Shown here: positions 54,414 through 63,292 of the stretch, piece by piece | Numbering within the stretch: the stretch's first letter is position 1 | Layout: each line of letters starts with the position of its first letter | Assembly (NCBI RefSeq): GCF_000739595.1 | Contig: NZ_BBJP01000036.1 | Coordinates: forward strand, 103,050 to 167,049 | Origin: Halorubrum halophilum | Lineage (GTDB): Archaea > Halobacteriota > Halobacteria > Halobacteriales > Haloferacaceae | Length of the DNA: 64,000 nucleotides | Direction of reading: 5' to 3' | The notes under the pieces: model-generated | Seen by the model: only the letters and a program-made list of their open reading frames with translations | The model's database searches: none | What the model was told of the DNA's origin: nothing | Translations under genes and position numbers: made by a program

Positions 54414-55793
54414 TCACTCCCGCTCGGTCGGAATTATCCCGAACGGGTACTCCGCAAGCACCTCGTACCCCTCGTCTGTGACGACGACGATGTCTTCCAG
54501 CCGGACGCCGCCCACGTCGGGGTCGTACACTCCCGGCTCGACCGCCACGACGTGACCCGGCCGCAGTTCCGTCCCGCTCGACAGCGACGGCGACTCGTGG
54601 AGGCTCACGCCGACGCCGTGACCGGTACCGTGGGTGAAGCCGGTCTCGCCCTCCCCCGCGTTCGGGTCGAACCCGTACGCACCGAGCTCGGCGGCGGCCT
54701 CGCCGTGGACGCTCGCGGCGGTCGCGCCCGGTTCGATCTCGCCGAGCGCGACCTCCCGGGCCGACTCGACCGCGAGGGACGCCCGCCGCTCCCAGCCGCC
54801 GTCGCCGTCGAGGACGAACGTCCGGGCCAGGTCGCCGCGGTAGCCGTCGGGGCCGCGCGGCGAGACGTCGATCAGCACCGTCTCGCCCGGTCGGATCGGG
54901 TCGTCGCCGAGGTAGTGGAGGTCGGCCGCCGACGGGCCGGCGCCGACCGCGGTGTCGCCCGCGTCCCGGACGCCGTGGGCGGCGAGCGTCGCGTTCACGG
55001 CTCGGCGCAGGCGCTCGGTGGTCAGGGGTGCGCCTTCCCAGCGGAGGGCGGATCGGCGGTCGGGTTCCGAGTCGCCCTCGGGCGCCGCCTCTCCCGCGGT
55101 CTCCGCCCCGCCGACCTCGCTCGCGGCCAACACGGCCTCGGCGCGCGCCATCCCCGCGACCGCCGCGCGCTGGACCCGGCGGAGGCGGTCGATCTCGGCG
55201 TCGGTCTTCCGGGCTCGGGCGGTCGCGACCGCGTCGGTCGACGCGAGCGCGTTGCCGGCGCGTTCGAGGTACACCGCGGCGTCGTGCGGGATCGACGGGG
55301 GGACGAGGAGGGTGCGGTCGTCGCCCTCGCTGCCGTCCCCGCCTTCGCTACCGAGTACATCGCGCACGACCGCCGCGGCGCGCTCGCCCGCGTGGTCGCC
55401 GGCGCGCTCGGTCCGTACCTCGCGGGCGACGCCGTCGTGGAACTCGCGGTCGCCGTCGCCGTCAGCGCCGTCGCTGTCACCGTCGTCACGGTCGCGCGCA
55501 CCGGAGACGAACTCCCGTTCGGCCTGCGCGCGGAACAGCGAGGGCGCACAGAGGACGGCGCGACCCGCGGCGTCGGCGTCGCCGGGGACGACCACCAGCG
55601 CGTACGTTCGGTCCGGACCCGCGAACCGCGTGAGATACCGGAGGCCGTCGTCGAACCGGTCGCCGACCGCGACGAACGCGTCGGCGTCGGCGGCCGCGAC
55701 CGCCTCGGCGATCGGGGCAAGGTCGGTGCGGAGCGGGGGGAGTTGGTCGGAGTCGAGCGAGCCCGCACCCGGGTCGTCGCTCCCGTCGCTCAC
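54414..55793 (-). CDS. M24 family metallopeptidase (Xaa-Pro aminopeptidase-like)
   Basis: 459 residues, GTG start overlapping the helicase stop by GTGA. N-terminal creatinase-like domain with halophilic Asp/Gly insertions; the C-terminal pita-bread domain has all five dinuclear-metal ligands: Asp in VLIDVSPRG, Asp in GYRGDLARTF, His in GTGHGVGVSLHE, Glu in VAVEPGVYD and Glu in VRLEDIVVV. Cleaves N-terminal residues before proline, probably in the cytoplasm. Coupling to a helicase gene is odd and its meaning is unknown. Confidence 0.9.
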   Translation of the reverse strand: MSDGSDDPGAGSLDSDQLPPLRTDLAPIAEAVAAADADAFVAVGDRFDDGLRYLTRFAGPDRTYALVVVPGDADAAGRAVLCAPSLFRAQAEREFVSGARDRDDGDSDGADGDGDREFHDGVAREVRTERAGDHAGERAAAVVRDVLGSEGGDGSEGDDRTLLVPPSIPHDAAVYLERAGNALASTDAVATARARKTDAEIDRLRRVQRAAVAGMARAEAVLAASEVGGAETAGEAAPEGDSEPDRRSALRWEGAPLTTERLRRAVNATLAAHGVRDAGDTAVGAGPSAADLHYLGDDPIRPGETVLIDVSPRGPDGYRGDLARTFVLDGDGGWERRASLAVESAREVALGEIEPGATAASVHGEAAAELGAYGFDPNAGEGETGFTHGTGHGVGVSLHESPSLSSGTELRPGHVVAVEPGVYDPDVGGVRLEDIVVVTDEGYEVLAEYPFGIIPTERE

Positions 55794-57634
55794 GGCTCGG
55801 GCTCGGGGACGGCCAGCTCCGCCTGCACCTCCTCGACGAGTTCCTGCGGGGGCTCGTCGCGGAGCTCGTTGAACAGCAGGACGCTGATCGGGAGCGTCGG
55901 CGCCCCGCTGATGAGGCTCTCCATGATCACCAGCCGCTCGCGTGCGCGGGACATCCCGACGTAGAACACGCGGCGCTCGTTGTCGGTGAGCACGGGGACC
56001 GGGCTCGTCGTCTTCGTAAACTCCTCGACGCCGTCCACGTCGGTCGGATCGTCGAGCGAGGCGGCCATCTGCTCGACCACCTTCTCGGTGAGGTCGGTGG
56101 CGACGAACACGTGGTCCGCCTCGCGGCCCTTCGCGGAGTGGATCGTGCCGACGCGGACGCGGGTCGGGTCCGCCCCCTCGTAGTCGCCGCTGAAGTACGC
56201 GCCCATCGACTTCCGCTGGAAGCTCGTCACCTTCCTGACCATGTCGTCGGCACTCTCGGTGTCCGGCATGAAGGGGATGAACTCGTCGAGCTCGTCGGTC
56301 GTCACTTCGATCAGGGAGATGTCGTCGGCGTCGGCCGCCTCTTCGCGGTCGTCGAGGAAGTCGTAGAACTCGTCGCGCTCGTGGGTGCCGAACGCCGAGT
56401 CCTGCAGCATGTCTGCGAGCCGGCGGGCCTCGAGTCCGTTCACGGAGTCACCGGCCTCGGCCTTCTCGATGGCGCTGACGTAGTCCTGCACGCGGTCGGT
56501 CCACATCCGGCCGTCGGTCAGCATCGTGAACGGGATCCCGTGATCGATGAACTCGTCGATGAAGTCGAACATCTGGTAGCGCGCGCGGAACAGACACATC
56601 ACGCTGCCCTCGTCGTCCTCGACGGTGTACCGGACGTTCCGGACGAGCTCGAGCATCGACGGCGACTGGATCGCCTCGACGGTGCCGCCCTCCTTGCGGG
56701 GGTGGAGGTCCTTCTCCTGTCGCTTGTCGATGTGGCGGATCTCCGCGTTGACGACGTTGAGTATCTCGGAGGGGAGCCGGTAGGAGTTCGGGAGCACCAC
56801 ATCCTCGTCGACCTCGGTGTCTAAGAGGAGGTCGGGGTCGGCGCCCTGCCACGCGTAGACGACCTGGTCGTCGTCGCCGGCGATGAGCACCTTCCGCATG
56901 TGCGGTTTCCACTCCTCGAAGACGTTGTACTGCAGTGTCGTGATGTCCTGAAACTCGTCGATGATCAGGTAGTCGACGTTCGGTACCAGCGAGCGCTGCG
57001 CGACGCGTTCGAGCATGTCCGCGAAGCCGACGAGGTCGTGGTCACCCTTGTAGCCGCGCCACGCCCGGATCGTCTCCGGGATGTCGATCCGCTCGTCGTC
57101 GGAGGGCCACGTCGGGGTGTACTTGTTCCCTTCCTGGGCGTTGGGGTCCTCCTCGGGTGGGAGCCGGACCTCCTCGACGTTCCACTGGAAGGGCACGTCG
57201 TACCAGTCGGTCACGTCGCGCTCGGTGCGCTGGAGCCACTGCGAGGTGGCGATGATCTTGTTGCCGATCGTCGTCGACCGCGCGGTCCGTCGCCCGGCGC
57301 CGCCGTGCTGGTCCTCGAACTCGATGCCGTACTCCTCGCAGAACTCCTCTTTGTCGTCCTCGCCGACCACGTCGCCGCGCGACAGGTCGAGCAGCTCGTA
57401 CGCCTTCGCGTGCATGGTACAGACGTTCCCCTGGAGGCTGCGCGGGGAGATGTCGAGCCGCTCGGCGAGGCGCTCGCGTATCTCGGCGGCGGCCGCGCGC
57501 GTGTACGAGACGACGAGCACGTCGCGAACGTCGGCGTCCCCGTCGTCGAGGATCCCCTCGACGCGGTCCAGGAGCGCCGTGGTCTTCCCGCTGCCCGGAC
57601 CGCCGAACAGTCGCGTCACCGTGGGATCGGTCAT
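55790..57634 (-). CDS. UvrD/Rep-type superfamily 1 DNA helicase
   Basis: 614 residues. Motifs: I GGPGSGKTTALLD, Ia VVSYTRAAAAEIRERL, II IIDEFQD, III DDDQVVYAWQGAD, V VGTIHSAKGREADHVFVA, VI VGMSRARERLVI. Shorter than bacterial UvrD (about 720) and closer to archaeal PcrA-like helicases. Unwinds DNA 3' to 5', likely in repair or restart. TATA-like element about 27 bases before ATG 57634 (around 57659-57666) indicates a leaderless start. Confidence 0.92.
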   Translation of the reverse strand: MTDPTVTRLFGGPGSGKTTALLDRVEGILDDGDADVRDVLVVSYTRAAAAEIRERLAERLDISPRSLQGNVCTMHAKAYELLDLSRGDVVGEDDKEEFCEEYGIEFEDQHGGAGRRTARSTTIGNKIIATSQWLQRTERDVTDWYDVPFQWNVEEVRLPPEEDPNAQEGNKYTPTWPSDDERIDIPETIRAWRGYKGDHDLVGFADMLERVAQRSLVPNVDYLIIDEFQDITTLQYNVFEEWKPHMRKVLIAGDDDQVVYAWQGADPDLLLDTEVDEDVVLPNSYRLPSEILNVVNAEIRHIDKRQEKDLHPRKEGGTVEAIQSPSMLELVRNVRYTVEDDEGSVMCLFRARYQMFDFIDEFIDHGIPFTMLTDGRMWTDRVQDYVSAIEKAEAGDSVNGLEARRLADMLQDSAFGTHERDEFYDFLDDREEAADADDISLIEVTTDELDEFIPFMPDTESADDMVRKVTSFQRKSMGAYFSGDYEGADPTRVRVGTIHSAKGREADHVFVATDLTEKVVEQMAASLDDPTDVDGVEEFTKTTSPVPVLTDNERRVFYVGMSRARERLVIMESLISGAPTLPISVLLFNELRDEPPQELVEEVQAELAVPEPEP

Positions 57635-57774
57635 TGTCTATCCCTGATTCCGGTTCTTCTTAAACGCCTTGGCTCGGGCCGTACCGGAGCAAACGCCGGA
57701 TCGGGGCGTTTCCGCGCTATCGATCGGCTCGTCGACATGGTGGCTGATAAACCGTCTTCGGGTCTTCGTCGCGC

Positions 57775-57933
57775 TCAGTTGCTTCGCGTTGCCCGCGCCT
57801 CGCGCACGTCGGCGCCGTCTCGGACGAGGTCCTCGCAGGCGGGACAGACTCGGGGCCGATCGACCTCGTTCGGCGTGAATACCCGAACGTAGTCGGTCGT
57901 GACGAACGAACCGCAGTTCTGGCAGGTCGGCAT
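57775..57933 (-). CDS. Tiny zinc-finger protein (DUF7563-like)
   Basis: 52 residues. MPTCQNCGSFVTTDYVRVF then RVCPACEDLVRDGADVRE: two C-x2-C pairs that should bind one zinc. It resembles the small haloarchaeal DUF7563 proteins. The frame is open to 58194, but ATG 57933 has a TATA-like element about 27 bases ahead (near 57957-57966) and the matching N-terminus. Role unknown; perhaps a regulator. Confidence 0.8.
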   Translation of the reverse strand: MPTCQNCGSFVTTDYVRVFTPNEVDRPRVCPACEDLVRDGADVREARATRSN

Positions 57934-58021
57934 ACTCGTCACTATCGATTGATACCTCATAATACTGCCGCCCAATATAGTCGAAAGAAAACCGCTAACC
58001 GCCCGTGCGACGCCGTCGGAG

Positions 58022-58204
58022 TCAGGTCGGGCGCCAGTCACACACGTCACACCGCGCGGTTCCTTCTGGGTGTAGCGCACCGCACTCCGGACACTGAAGT
58101 TTGTTATAGGATCGCTCCCAGCGTACGATCTCTGTCTCGTGGCCGTGATCGGACAGGAACTCGTCGAACACGTCGTCGTCCGCGCTGGGTGCACTACTAG
58201 ACAT
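58022..58204 (-). CDS. Tiny zinc-finger protein (HVO_0416 family)
   Basis: 60 residues. An acidic N-terminus DDDVFDEFLSDHGHETEIV, then WERSYNKLQCPECGALHPEGTARC in pieces and CDVCDWRPT: C-x2-C and C-x2-C forming a zinc ribbon. The pattern matches the HVO_0416 haloarchaeal family. It precedes the other tiny zinc-finger gene by 88 bases on the same strand. A very strong TATA lies 27 bases ahead. Confidence 0.85.
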   Translation of the reverse strand: MSSSAPSADDDVFDEFLSDHGHETEIVRWERSYNKLQCPECGALHPEGTARCDVCDWRPT

Positions 58205-58227
58205 GCATGCTAGTGAATGCCACGCGA

Positions 58228-58238
58228 GTATATATATC
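58228..58238 (-). promoter_or_regulatory. Strong TATA of the HVO_0416-type gene
   Basis: GTATATATATC sits about 27 bases upstream of the ATG at 58204, so the transcript should begin at or next to the start codon. Among the most AT-rich TATA boxes in the window. Confidence 0.6.
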
Positions 58239-58385
58239 TTGTTGTGGCTCTATCGATCTGCGAAAACGGCAACGAACGATCGGATTTCACTGGCAGAACT
58301 GTTCATACCTGTTTGAGGGCGCGCTCTCGGCTGCCGATGCAACTGCGCCGACGGTCCTTTCACACCCGAGCGTGTGGGGTCCGCC

Positions 58386-58835
58386 ATGCCGACCGTCAGC
58401 GACACCTACATCGAGAACCGCCAGCGGGTCCAGCCGACGCACACCAACAACTACGAGTCGGCCCACGGGGGCAACGTCGTCAAGTGGATGGACGAGATCG
58501 GCGCGATGTCGGCGATGCGCGCCGCCGGCGAGACGTGCGTCACGGCCAAGATCAACGGGCTCGACTTCAAGCGACCGGTGCCCCAGGGCGACACCTGCAT
58601 CGTCGAGTCGTACGTGTACGCGGTCGGGCGAACCAGCCTCCGCACGCGGATCCGCGCGTTCCGCGAGTCCCCCCGGACCGGCGAGCGCGAGCTGACGACG
58701 GAGTCGTACTTCGTGTTCGTCGCGGTCGACGCCAACGGGGACCCCACGCCGGTGCCGGAGCTGACGGTGGAGGGCGAGCGCTGTCGGGAGCTGCGAGACG
58801 CCGCGCTCGCGGCCGAACCGGACGGGGAGCGCTGA
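58386..58835 (+). CDS. Acyl-CoA thioesterase (hotdog fold)
   Basis: 149 residues. Hydrolyses acyl-CoA. The conserved ANYESAHGGNVVKWMDEIG-like block here reads TNNYESAHGGNVVKWMDEIG, with VDFKRPVP-type DFKRPVPQGD following. One hotdog domain; likely hexameric cytosolic enzyme. ATG 58386 rather than 58374 matches the family start. Convergent with the ABC-2 genes, gap three bases. Confidence 0.9.
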   Translation: MPTVSDTYIENRQRVQPTHTNNYESAHGGNVVKWMDEIGAMSAMRAAGETCVTAKINGLDFKRPVPQGDTCIVESYVYAVGRTSLRTRIRAFRESPRTGERELTTESYFVFVAVDANGDPTPVPELTVEGERCRELRDAALAAEPDGER

Positions 58836-58838
58836 AGA

Positions 58839-59693
58839 TCAGTAGTCCCCCAAGACGCCGAGCCGCCGCGCCCGCCGCGTCGCGTAGTGGAAGACGACGT
58901 AGCCGCCGAGGAGGTAGCCGGCGGCGACGCCGACGAGGAGCGCGAGGTCGGCGAGCCCGAACTCCCACAGTCGGACGCCGTCGACCATCGCGCGCTGGAG
59001 CATCGCGCTCCCGTGGGCCAGCGGGAGGAATCGGGTCCACGGCGCGTCGAGGACGGGCGCCGAGATCAGCGCGATGAATCCGAACTGCAGCAGGTTCAGC
59101 CAGTTGCCGATCCGCTTGTACAGCACCGTCACGCCGCCGGCGGCGAACCCCAACCCGAGCACCGACGTGATCGCGAGCCCCGCGACGGGGATCACGGTGA
59201 ACGGATCGAGACTGAGCCGCGTCCCCGTGAGCAGCAGCATGACGGCGAGCACGACCGCCGAGGTGAGGAACGTCCTGACGACCTTCGCGGCTCCCTTCAG
59301 GAGGGCGACCGGCGCGAAGCCGAACGGGGTAGTGATGTGCCGCTCTAGGGTCCCCCACTGCACCTCGCTGCCGATGTCGTTCGACACCGACGAGTAGGCG
59401 CCGACGGAGAGGGTCCACAGGAAGTAGCCGACGATGATCCCCGACAGCGAGTCCGTCAGCGCCTGCCCGGCCAGCAGCCGCCCGCCGTAGAAGAGGACGC
59501 CGAAGAAGAACAGCGCGACGACGATCCCGCCGATCGCGTTCGCCGGGTACCGAACGAAGATCAGGTACTCGCGGTAGAGCACGGCCCGCGCGAGGTGGTA
59601 GTACGTGGCCGGTCGGGGCTCGTCGGCGGAATCGACGGCGGCCGACGCCGGAGCGCTTCCGCCGTCGGAAGCGGCCGAGTCGTCGCGGCTCAC
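58839..59693 (-). CDS. ABC-2 type transporter permease
   Basis: 284 residues, GTG start overlapping the ATPase stop by GTGA. An N-terminal acidic stretch, then about six membrane segments: YPANAIGGIVVALFFFGVLFY, ALTDSLSGIIVGYFLWTL and so on, with the conserved SNDIGSEVQWGTLE in the cytoplasmic loop. Exporter subunit for an unknown substrate (lipid, drug or polysaccharide). Paired with the ATPase at 59690. Confidence 0.88.
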   Translation of the reverse strand: MSRDDSAASDGGSAPASAAVDSADEPRPATYYHLARAVLYREYLIFVRYPANAIGGIVVALFFFGVLFYGGRLLAGQALTDSLSGIIVGYFLWTLSVGAYSSVSNDIGSEVQWGTLERHITTPFGFAPVALLKGAAKVVRTFLTSAVVLAVMLLLTGTRLSLDPFTVIPVAGLAITSVLGLGFAAGGVTVLYKRIGNWLNLLQFGFIALISAPVLDAPWTRFLPLAHGSAMLQRAMVDGVRLWEFGLADLALLVGVAAGYLLGGYVVFHYATRRARRLGVLGDY

Positions 59694-60922
59694 GGCGACC
59701 GCCTCCGCGAGTCGATTCCCGCTTCCGTTCCGGTGAGGTCGACGAACACGTCCTCCAGTTCGGGGCGGACCGTCTCGATGTCCTCGACCGTGACCCCGGC
59801 CTCGCGGAGCGCGTCCATGAGGTCGTACAGGGCGTCGCCCGCGGCGGCGACTTCGACCGCGGTCGAGCCGGTCCCGTCGCGGTCGCCTTCGTCCCGTTCG
59901 TCCATTTCCCCCTCGCCGCGCTCGTCCTCGTCCCCGCCGCGCTCGACCTCGTCCCCGCCGCGCTCGACCTCGTCCCCGCCGCGCTCGACCTCGTCCCCGC
60001 CGCGCTCGACCTCGTCCCCGCCGCGCTCGATCCCCCCGATCTCGGTCTCGACCGCTCGCACGTCGAACCGCTCTCGGAGGCTCGCCACGAGGGCGTCGTC
60101 GATGTCGGCGCTGACGACGCGGACCACGTCGCGGTCGGTCCCGGAGCGGAGCGCCGAGACGGTGTCGTCGGCAACGATCCGGCCGTCCGCCATCATCACC
60201 ACGCGGTCGCAGACGTCCTCGACGACGCCCATGTCGTGGCTGCTGAGGACGATCGTGAGTCCCTCCTCCCGCGCCAGTCGCCGGAGCTCCCGGCGGAGCG
60301 TCCGGGAGCTCTCGATGTCGAGCCCGAGCGTCGGCTCGTCGAGGAAGACGAGCTCCGCGCCGCCCGCGAGCACGCTCGCCAGCGACACCTTCTGTTTCAT
60401 CCCCCGCGAAAGCTCCCGGACGGGCGTGTCGGCTTTCTCAGTCAGATCGAGTCGGTCGAGCAGCCGGTCGTGTCGGGCCCGCACCGAGTCCGGGTCGACG
60501 CCGGCGATCGTCGCGAAGTACCGCAGGTTCTCGCGGACGGTGAGCCGCCAGTAGTCGTTGCGCGCGCCCTCCAGCATCGCGTCCACGTTCGCGTACGCCG
60601 CCCGCCGACCGTCGCCGACGTCGGTGCCGAACACCCGGACCGAGCCGGCGTCGGGGAGGACGATCCCGAGCGCGCACTTGATAAGTGTCGTCTTGCCGGC
60701 CCCGTTCGGTCCGAGCAGGCCGACGATCGAGCCGCGCTCGACGGTCAGGCTCACGTCGTCGACCGCGAGCACGGCGTCGTCGCCGTCGCCGAACCGCTTC
60801 GAGACGCCCTCGATCGCGAGCGCGGTCTCGACGTTTCGGTCGCCCCGATCGACTTCCTCACGGGTCGCCGATCCGGCCTCCGCCTCGGCCCGACCGCGAC
60901 TACTTGCCCCACCGTCTGCCAT
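59690..60922 (-). CDS. ABC transporter ATP-binding protein with repeat-expanded linker
   Basis: 410 residues. Walker A LLGPNGAGKTTLIKC, signature LSRGMKQKVSLASVL, Walker B LVFLDEPTLGLD, His-loop SSHDMG. The C-terminal part after the nucleotide domain holds an acidic linker of about 50 residues made of five 7-residue repeats of the ERGGDEV type, then a small regulatory-like domain ending ELEDVFVDLTGTEAG. A TATA near 60944-60955 suggests a leaderless start at 60922. Partner of the permease at 58839. Confidence 0.9.
   Translation of the reverse strand: MADGGASSRGRAEAEAGSATREEVDRGDRNVETALAIEGVSKRFGDGDDAVLAVDDVSLTVERGSIVGLLGPNGAGKTTLIKCALGIVLPDAGSVRVFGTDVGDGRRAAYANVDAMLEGARNDYWRLTVRENLRYFATIAGVDPDSVRARHDRLLDRLDLTEKADTPVRELSRGMKQKVSLASVLAGGAELVFLDEPTLGLDIESSRTLRRELRRLAREEGLTIVLSSHDMGVVEDVCDRVVMMADGRIVADDTVSALRSGTDRDVVRVVSADIDDALVASLRERFDVRAVETEIGGIERGGDEVERGGDEVERGGDEVERGGDEVERGGDEDERGEGEMDERDEGDRDGTGSTAVEVAAAGDALYDLMDALREAGVTVEDIETVRPELEDVFVDLTGTEAGIDSRRRSP
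59921..60025. repeat. Tandem 21-bp minisatellite inside the ABC ATPase gene
   Basis: Five head-to-tail copies of a 21-base unit (59921, 59942, 59963, 59984, 60005), the first with one base different, the rest identical. They encode the repeated ERGGDEV linker. Identical copies imply recent expansion, probably by slippage, and likely length variation between strains. Confidence 0.95.
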
Positions 60923-61114
60923 TACCGCCGGTACGGGCCGAGTGCGGATATATCCGCGTCCGGCGGCTATCGCTGCGGTGGGCCGCGGCGACGTACCGAC
61001 CGCGGTCGGCTCACTTCACCTGAGACGCCGTTACCGATCTCCTGGCGGATACGCGGATCGACCGTTTCTCGTCTCGACTGCAAAATCGTCAGGGTAACCG
61101 GCTGAAACGGTTTT

Positions 61115-62155
61115 CTACGGCTTCACGAGCACCTTGATCGCCTCGCGATCGTCCATCATGCGGTATCCCTCGGCGACCGCGTCGAGGTCGACGGTCTCGG
61201 TGAAGATCGGCGCGGGATCGAGGGTGCCCTGCAGCACGTCGTCCATCAGCTCCTCGGCGTACGCGCGAACGGGGGCGACCCCGCCCGCGAGCGTGACGTT
61301 TTGACCGAACATCCCGAACACGTCGAGCCCCTCGTCCTCGACGCCGTACGGGACCCCGACGTACCCGATCCTGCCGCCGGGGCGGACGGCGTCGATGGCG
61401 GTGTTCATCGCGCTCGCGGCGCCGACGCACTCCATCACGTGGTTCGGCCCGCCGTGGGTGAGTTCTCGGACCCGCTCGACGGCGGCCTCGCCGCGCTCGG
61501 AGACGGTCTCCGTGGCGCCGAACTCCTCGGCGAGTTCCAGCCGGTCCTCGTGATGCCCCACCGCGATGATCCGCTCCGCCCCCAGCCGGCGAGCCGCGAG
61601 CACCCCGCAGAGCCCGACCGCGCCGTCGCCGATCACCGCGACCGTCGAGCCCGCCTCGACGCCCGCGCTCACGGCCGCGTGGTGGCCGGTGCCCATCACG
61701 TCGGTCAGGGGGAGCAGCGACCGGAGCGTCTCCTCGTCGTCGGCGAACCGGTCGGGGACGCGGACGAGCGTGCCGTCGGCGTGGGTCGACCGGACGTACT
61801 CGCCCTGGCCGCCGCCGTTGTCGCCGCCCCACGAGTCGCCGTTCTCGCAGGAGGTGTGGAGCCCCTTCCGGCAGAACTCGCACTCGCCACAGGAGATGGC
61901 GAAGGGCGCGAGCACGCGGTCGCCGGGCGCGACCGAAGTGACCTCATCGCCGACTTCCTCGACGATCCCCATCGGCTCGTGGCCGACCGGAGACCCCGCG
62001 TCGCGGTCGCTGTCGCCGCGGTAGAACCACAGGTCAGAGCCGCAGACCGCGGTGTGGGTCACGCGGACGATCGCGTCGGTCGGGGCCTCGATCTCGGGGC
62101 GCGGTCGCTCTTCGACATCGATCTCTCCGGGACCGTTGAAAATGGCAGCGCGCAT
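61115..62155 (-). CDS. Zinc-dependent alcohol dehydrogenase
   Basis: 346 residues. Catalytic zinc site CGSDLWFYRG with GHEPMG, structural zinc cysteines CGECEFCRKGLHTSC, and NAD-site VIGDGAVGLCGVL. Medium-chain family, probably acting on sugars, alcohols or aldehydes. A Gly/Asp-rich segment NGDSWGGDNGGGQGEY carries the usual tail of this subgroup. A T-rich promoter element lies about 27 bases before 62155. Substrate unknown. Bases 60923-61114 before it hold only the ABC promoter. Confidence 0.93.
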   Translation of the reverse strand: MRAAIFNGPGEIDVEERPRPEIEAPTDAIVRVTHTAVCGSDLWFYRGDSDRDAGSPVGHEPMGIVEEVGDEVTSVAPGDRVLAPFAISCGECEFCRKGLHTSCENGDSWGGDNGGGQGEYVRSTHADGTLVRVPDRFADDEETLRSLLPLTDVMGTGHHAAVSAGVEAGSTVAVIGDGAVGLCGVLAARRLGAERIIAVGHHEDRLELAEEFGATETVSERGEAAVERVRELTHGGPNHVMECVGAASAMNTAIDAVRPGGRIGYVGVPYGVEDEGLDVFGMFGQNVTLAGGVAPVRAYAEELMDDVLQGTLDPAPIFTETVDLDAVAEGYRMMDDREAIKVLVKP

Positions 62156-62206
62156 GGGACCCGTTTCCGGCGCGCGTCACAAAAGGTCGCGGGTCGGTTC
62201 CGAAAC

Positions 62207-63193
62207 TCAGTCCGCGCCGACCGACGCCTCGTACTCCGAGATCGGCTCGCCGTCGATCCGGGTGAACAGCGTCGCCAGCGCCGGGCCGCTCACGTTGTGC
62301 CAGACGCTGAACAGCGCCGGAATCAGCGCCGCGATGGGATCGAAGAAGGCGGTCGCGAGCGCGACGGCCAGCCCGCTGTTCTGGAGGCCGACCTCGAACG
62401 CGCAGGCCCGGGCCCGGTCCTCGGCCATCCCGGTCAGCTTCCCGACCCCGTAGCCGGCGCCGAGGCCGAGCCCGTTGTGGAGGACGACGGCGACGACGAC
62501 CAGCGCGCCCGCGGTGAGGATGTTCTCGACGTTGAGGCCGACGACGGCGGCCACGATGGCGACGATGGCGACGACGCTGATCGCGGGGAACACGGAGAGC
62601 CCGACCTTCGCCGCGGTCGGCGCGTAACGGTCGAGCAGCAGGCGCAGGACGAGCCCCGCCACGACCGGGACGAGCACGACCCAGATGATCGTCTCGGAGA
62701 GCTGCGCGAAGGTGACCGAGATCTGCTCGCCGGCGAGCGCGACGATCCACGCCGGCATCACGAGCGGGGCGGCGATCGTCGTCACCGTCGTGATCGTCAC
62801 CGACAGCGCCACGTCGCCGCGACCGAGGTAGGTCATCACGTTCGAGGCGGTCCCGCCCGGCGCCGCGCCGACGAGGATCAGCCCGATGCCGACCTCCCAC
62901 GGGAGCCCGAGGGCGACGACGAGCGCGTACGCGAGCGTCGGCATCACGAGCCACTGCGCCGCCGCGCCGATCAGCACGTCGCGCGGGCGCTCCACGATGC
63001 GTTTGAAGTCGTCGGGCGTGAGCGTCAGCCCCATCCCGAGCATGATCACCCCGAGCAGCGGGGTGATGTACTCGGAGATGGGCGTGAACGCCGCCGGCGA
63101 ATACAGCGCGGCCGCGGAGGCGATGAGAACCCAGAGGACGAAGTACTTGCTCGTAAACTCTCCCACCCGTTCGAGTCGGTCCAGCGCGGTCAT
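62207..63193 (-). CDS. Bile acid:sodium symporter (BASS) family transporter
   Basis: 328 residues, about ten membrane helices in two inverted halves. Discontinuous-helix signatures VGAAPGGTASNVMTYLG and EVGLQNSGLAVALA are diagnostic of BASS transporters. Archaeal members take up organic acids or sulfur-containing compounds with sodium; the substrate here is not known. Single gene between the dehydrogenase and the kinase, same strand. Confidence 0.92.
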   Translation of the reverse strand: MTALDRLERVGEFTSKYFVLWVLIASAAALYSPAAFTPISEYITPLLGVIMLGMGLTLTPDDFKRIVERPRDVLIGAAAQWLVMPTLAYALVVALGLPWEVGIGLILVGAAPGGTASNVMTYLGRGDVALSVTITTVTTIAAPLVMPAWIVALAGEQISVTFAQLSETIIWVVLVPVVAGLVLRLLLDRYAPTAAKVGLSVFPAISVVAIVAIVAAVVGLNVENILTAGALVVVAVVLHNGLGLGAGYGVGKLTGMAEDRARACAFEVGLQNSGLAVALATAFFDPIAALIPALFSVWHNVSGPALATLFTRIDGEPISEYEASVGAD

Positions 63194-63292
63194 CTCGTCG
63201 GCGTTCGCCCGAGCGATTGAAAGGGACTACAGTTCGGGCAAGGTTGTCCGTCTGTGTCCCCGTCGTCGTCGCGTTCGTTGTCGCCGTCGCCT

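Noticed and set aside
57934..58194. 139-residue version of the small zinc-finger protein
   Set aside because: The extension overlaps the neighbouring zinc-finger gene in another frame; a promoter supports the short form.
59921..60025. Possible CRISPR array from five regular repeats
   Set aside because: Units are directly adjacent with no spacers and encode an in-frame peptide linker.
61301..63220. 639-codon plus-strand frame over the dehydrogenase and BASS transporter
   Set aside because: Antisense shadow; both minus-strand genes are unmistakable families.
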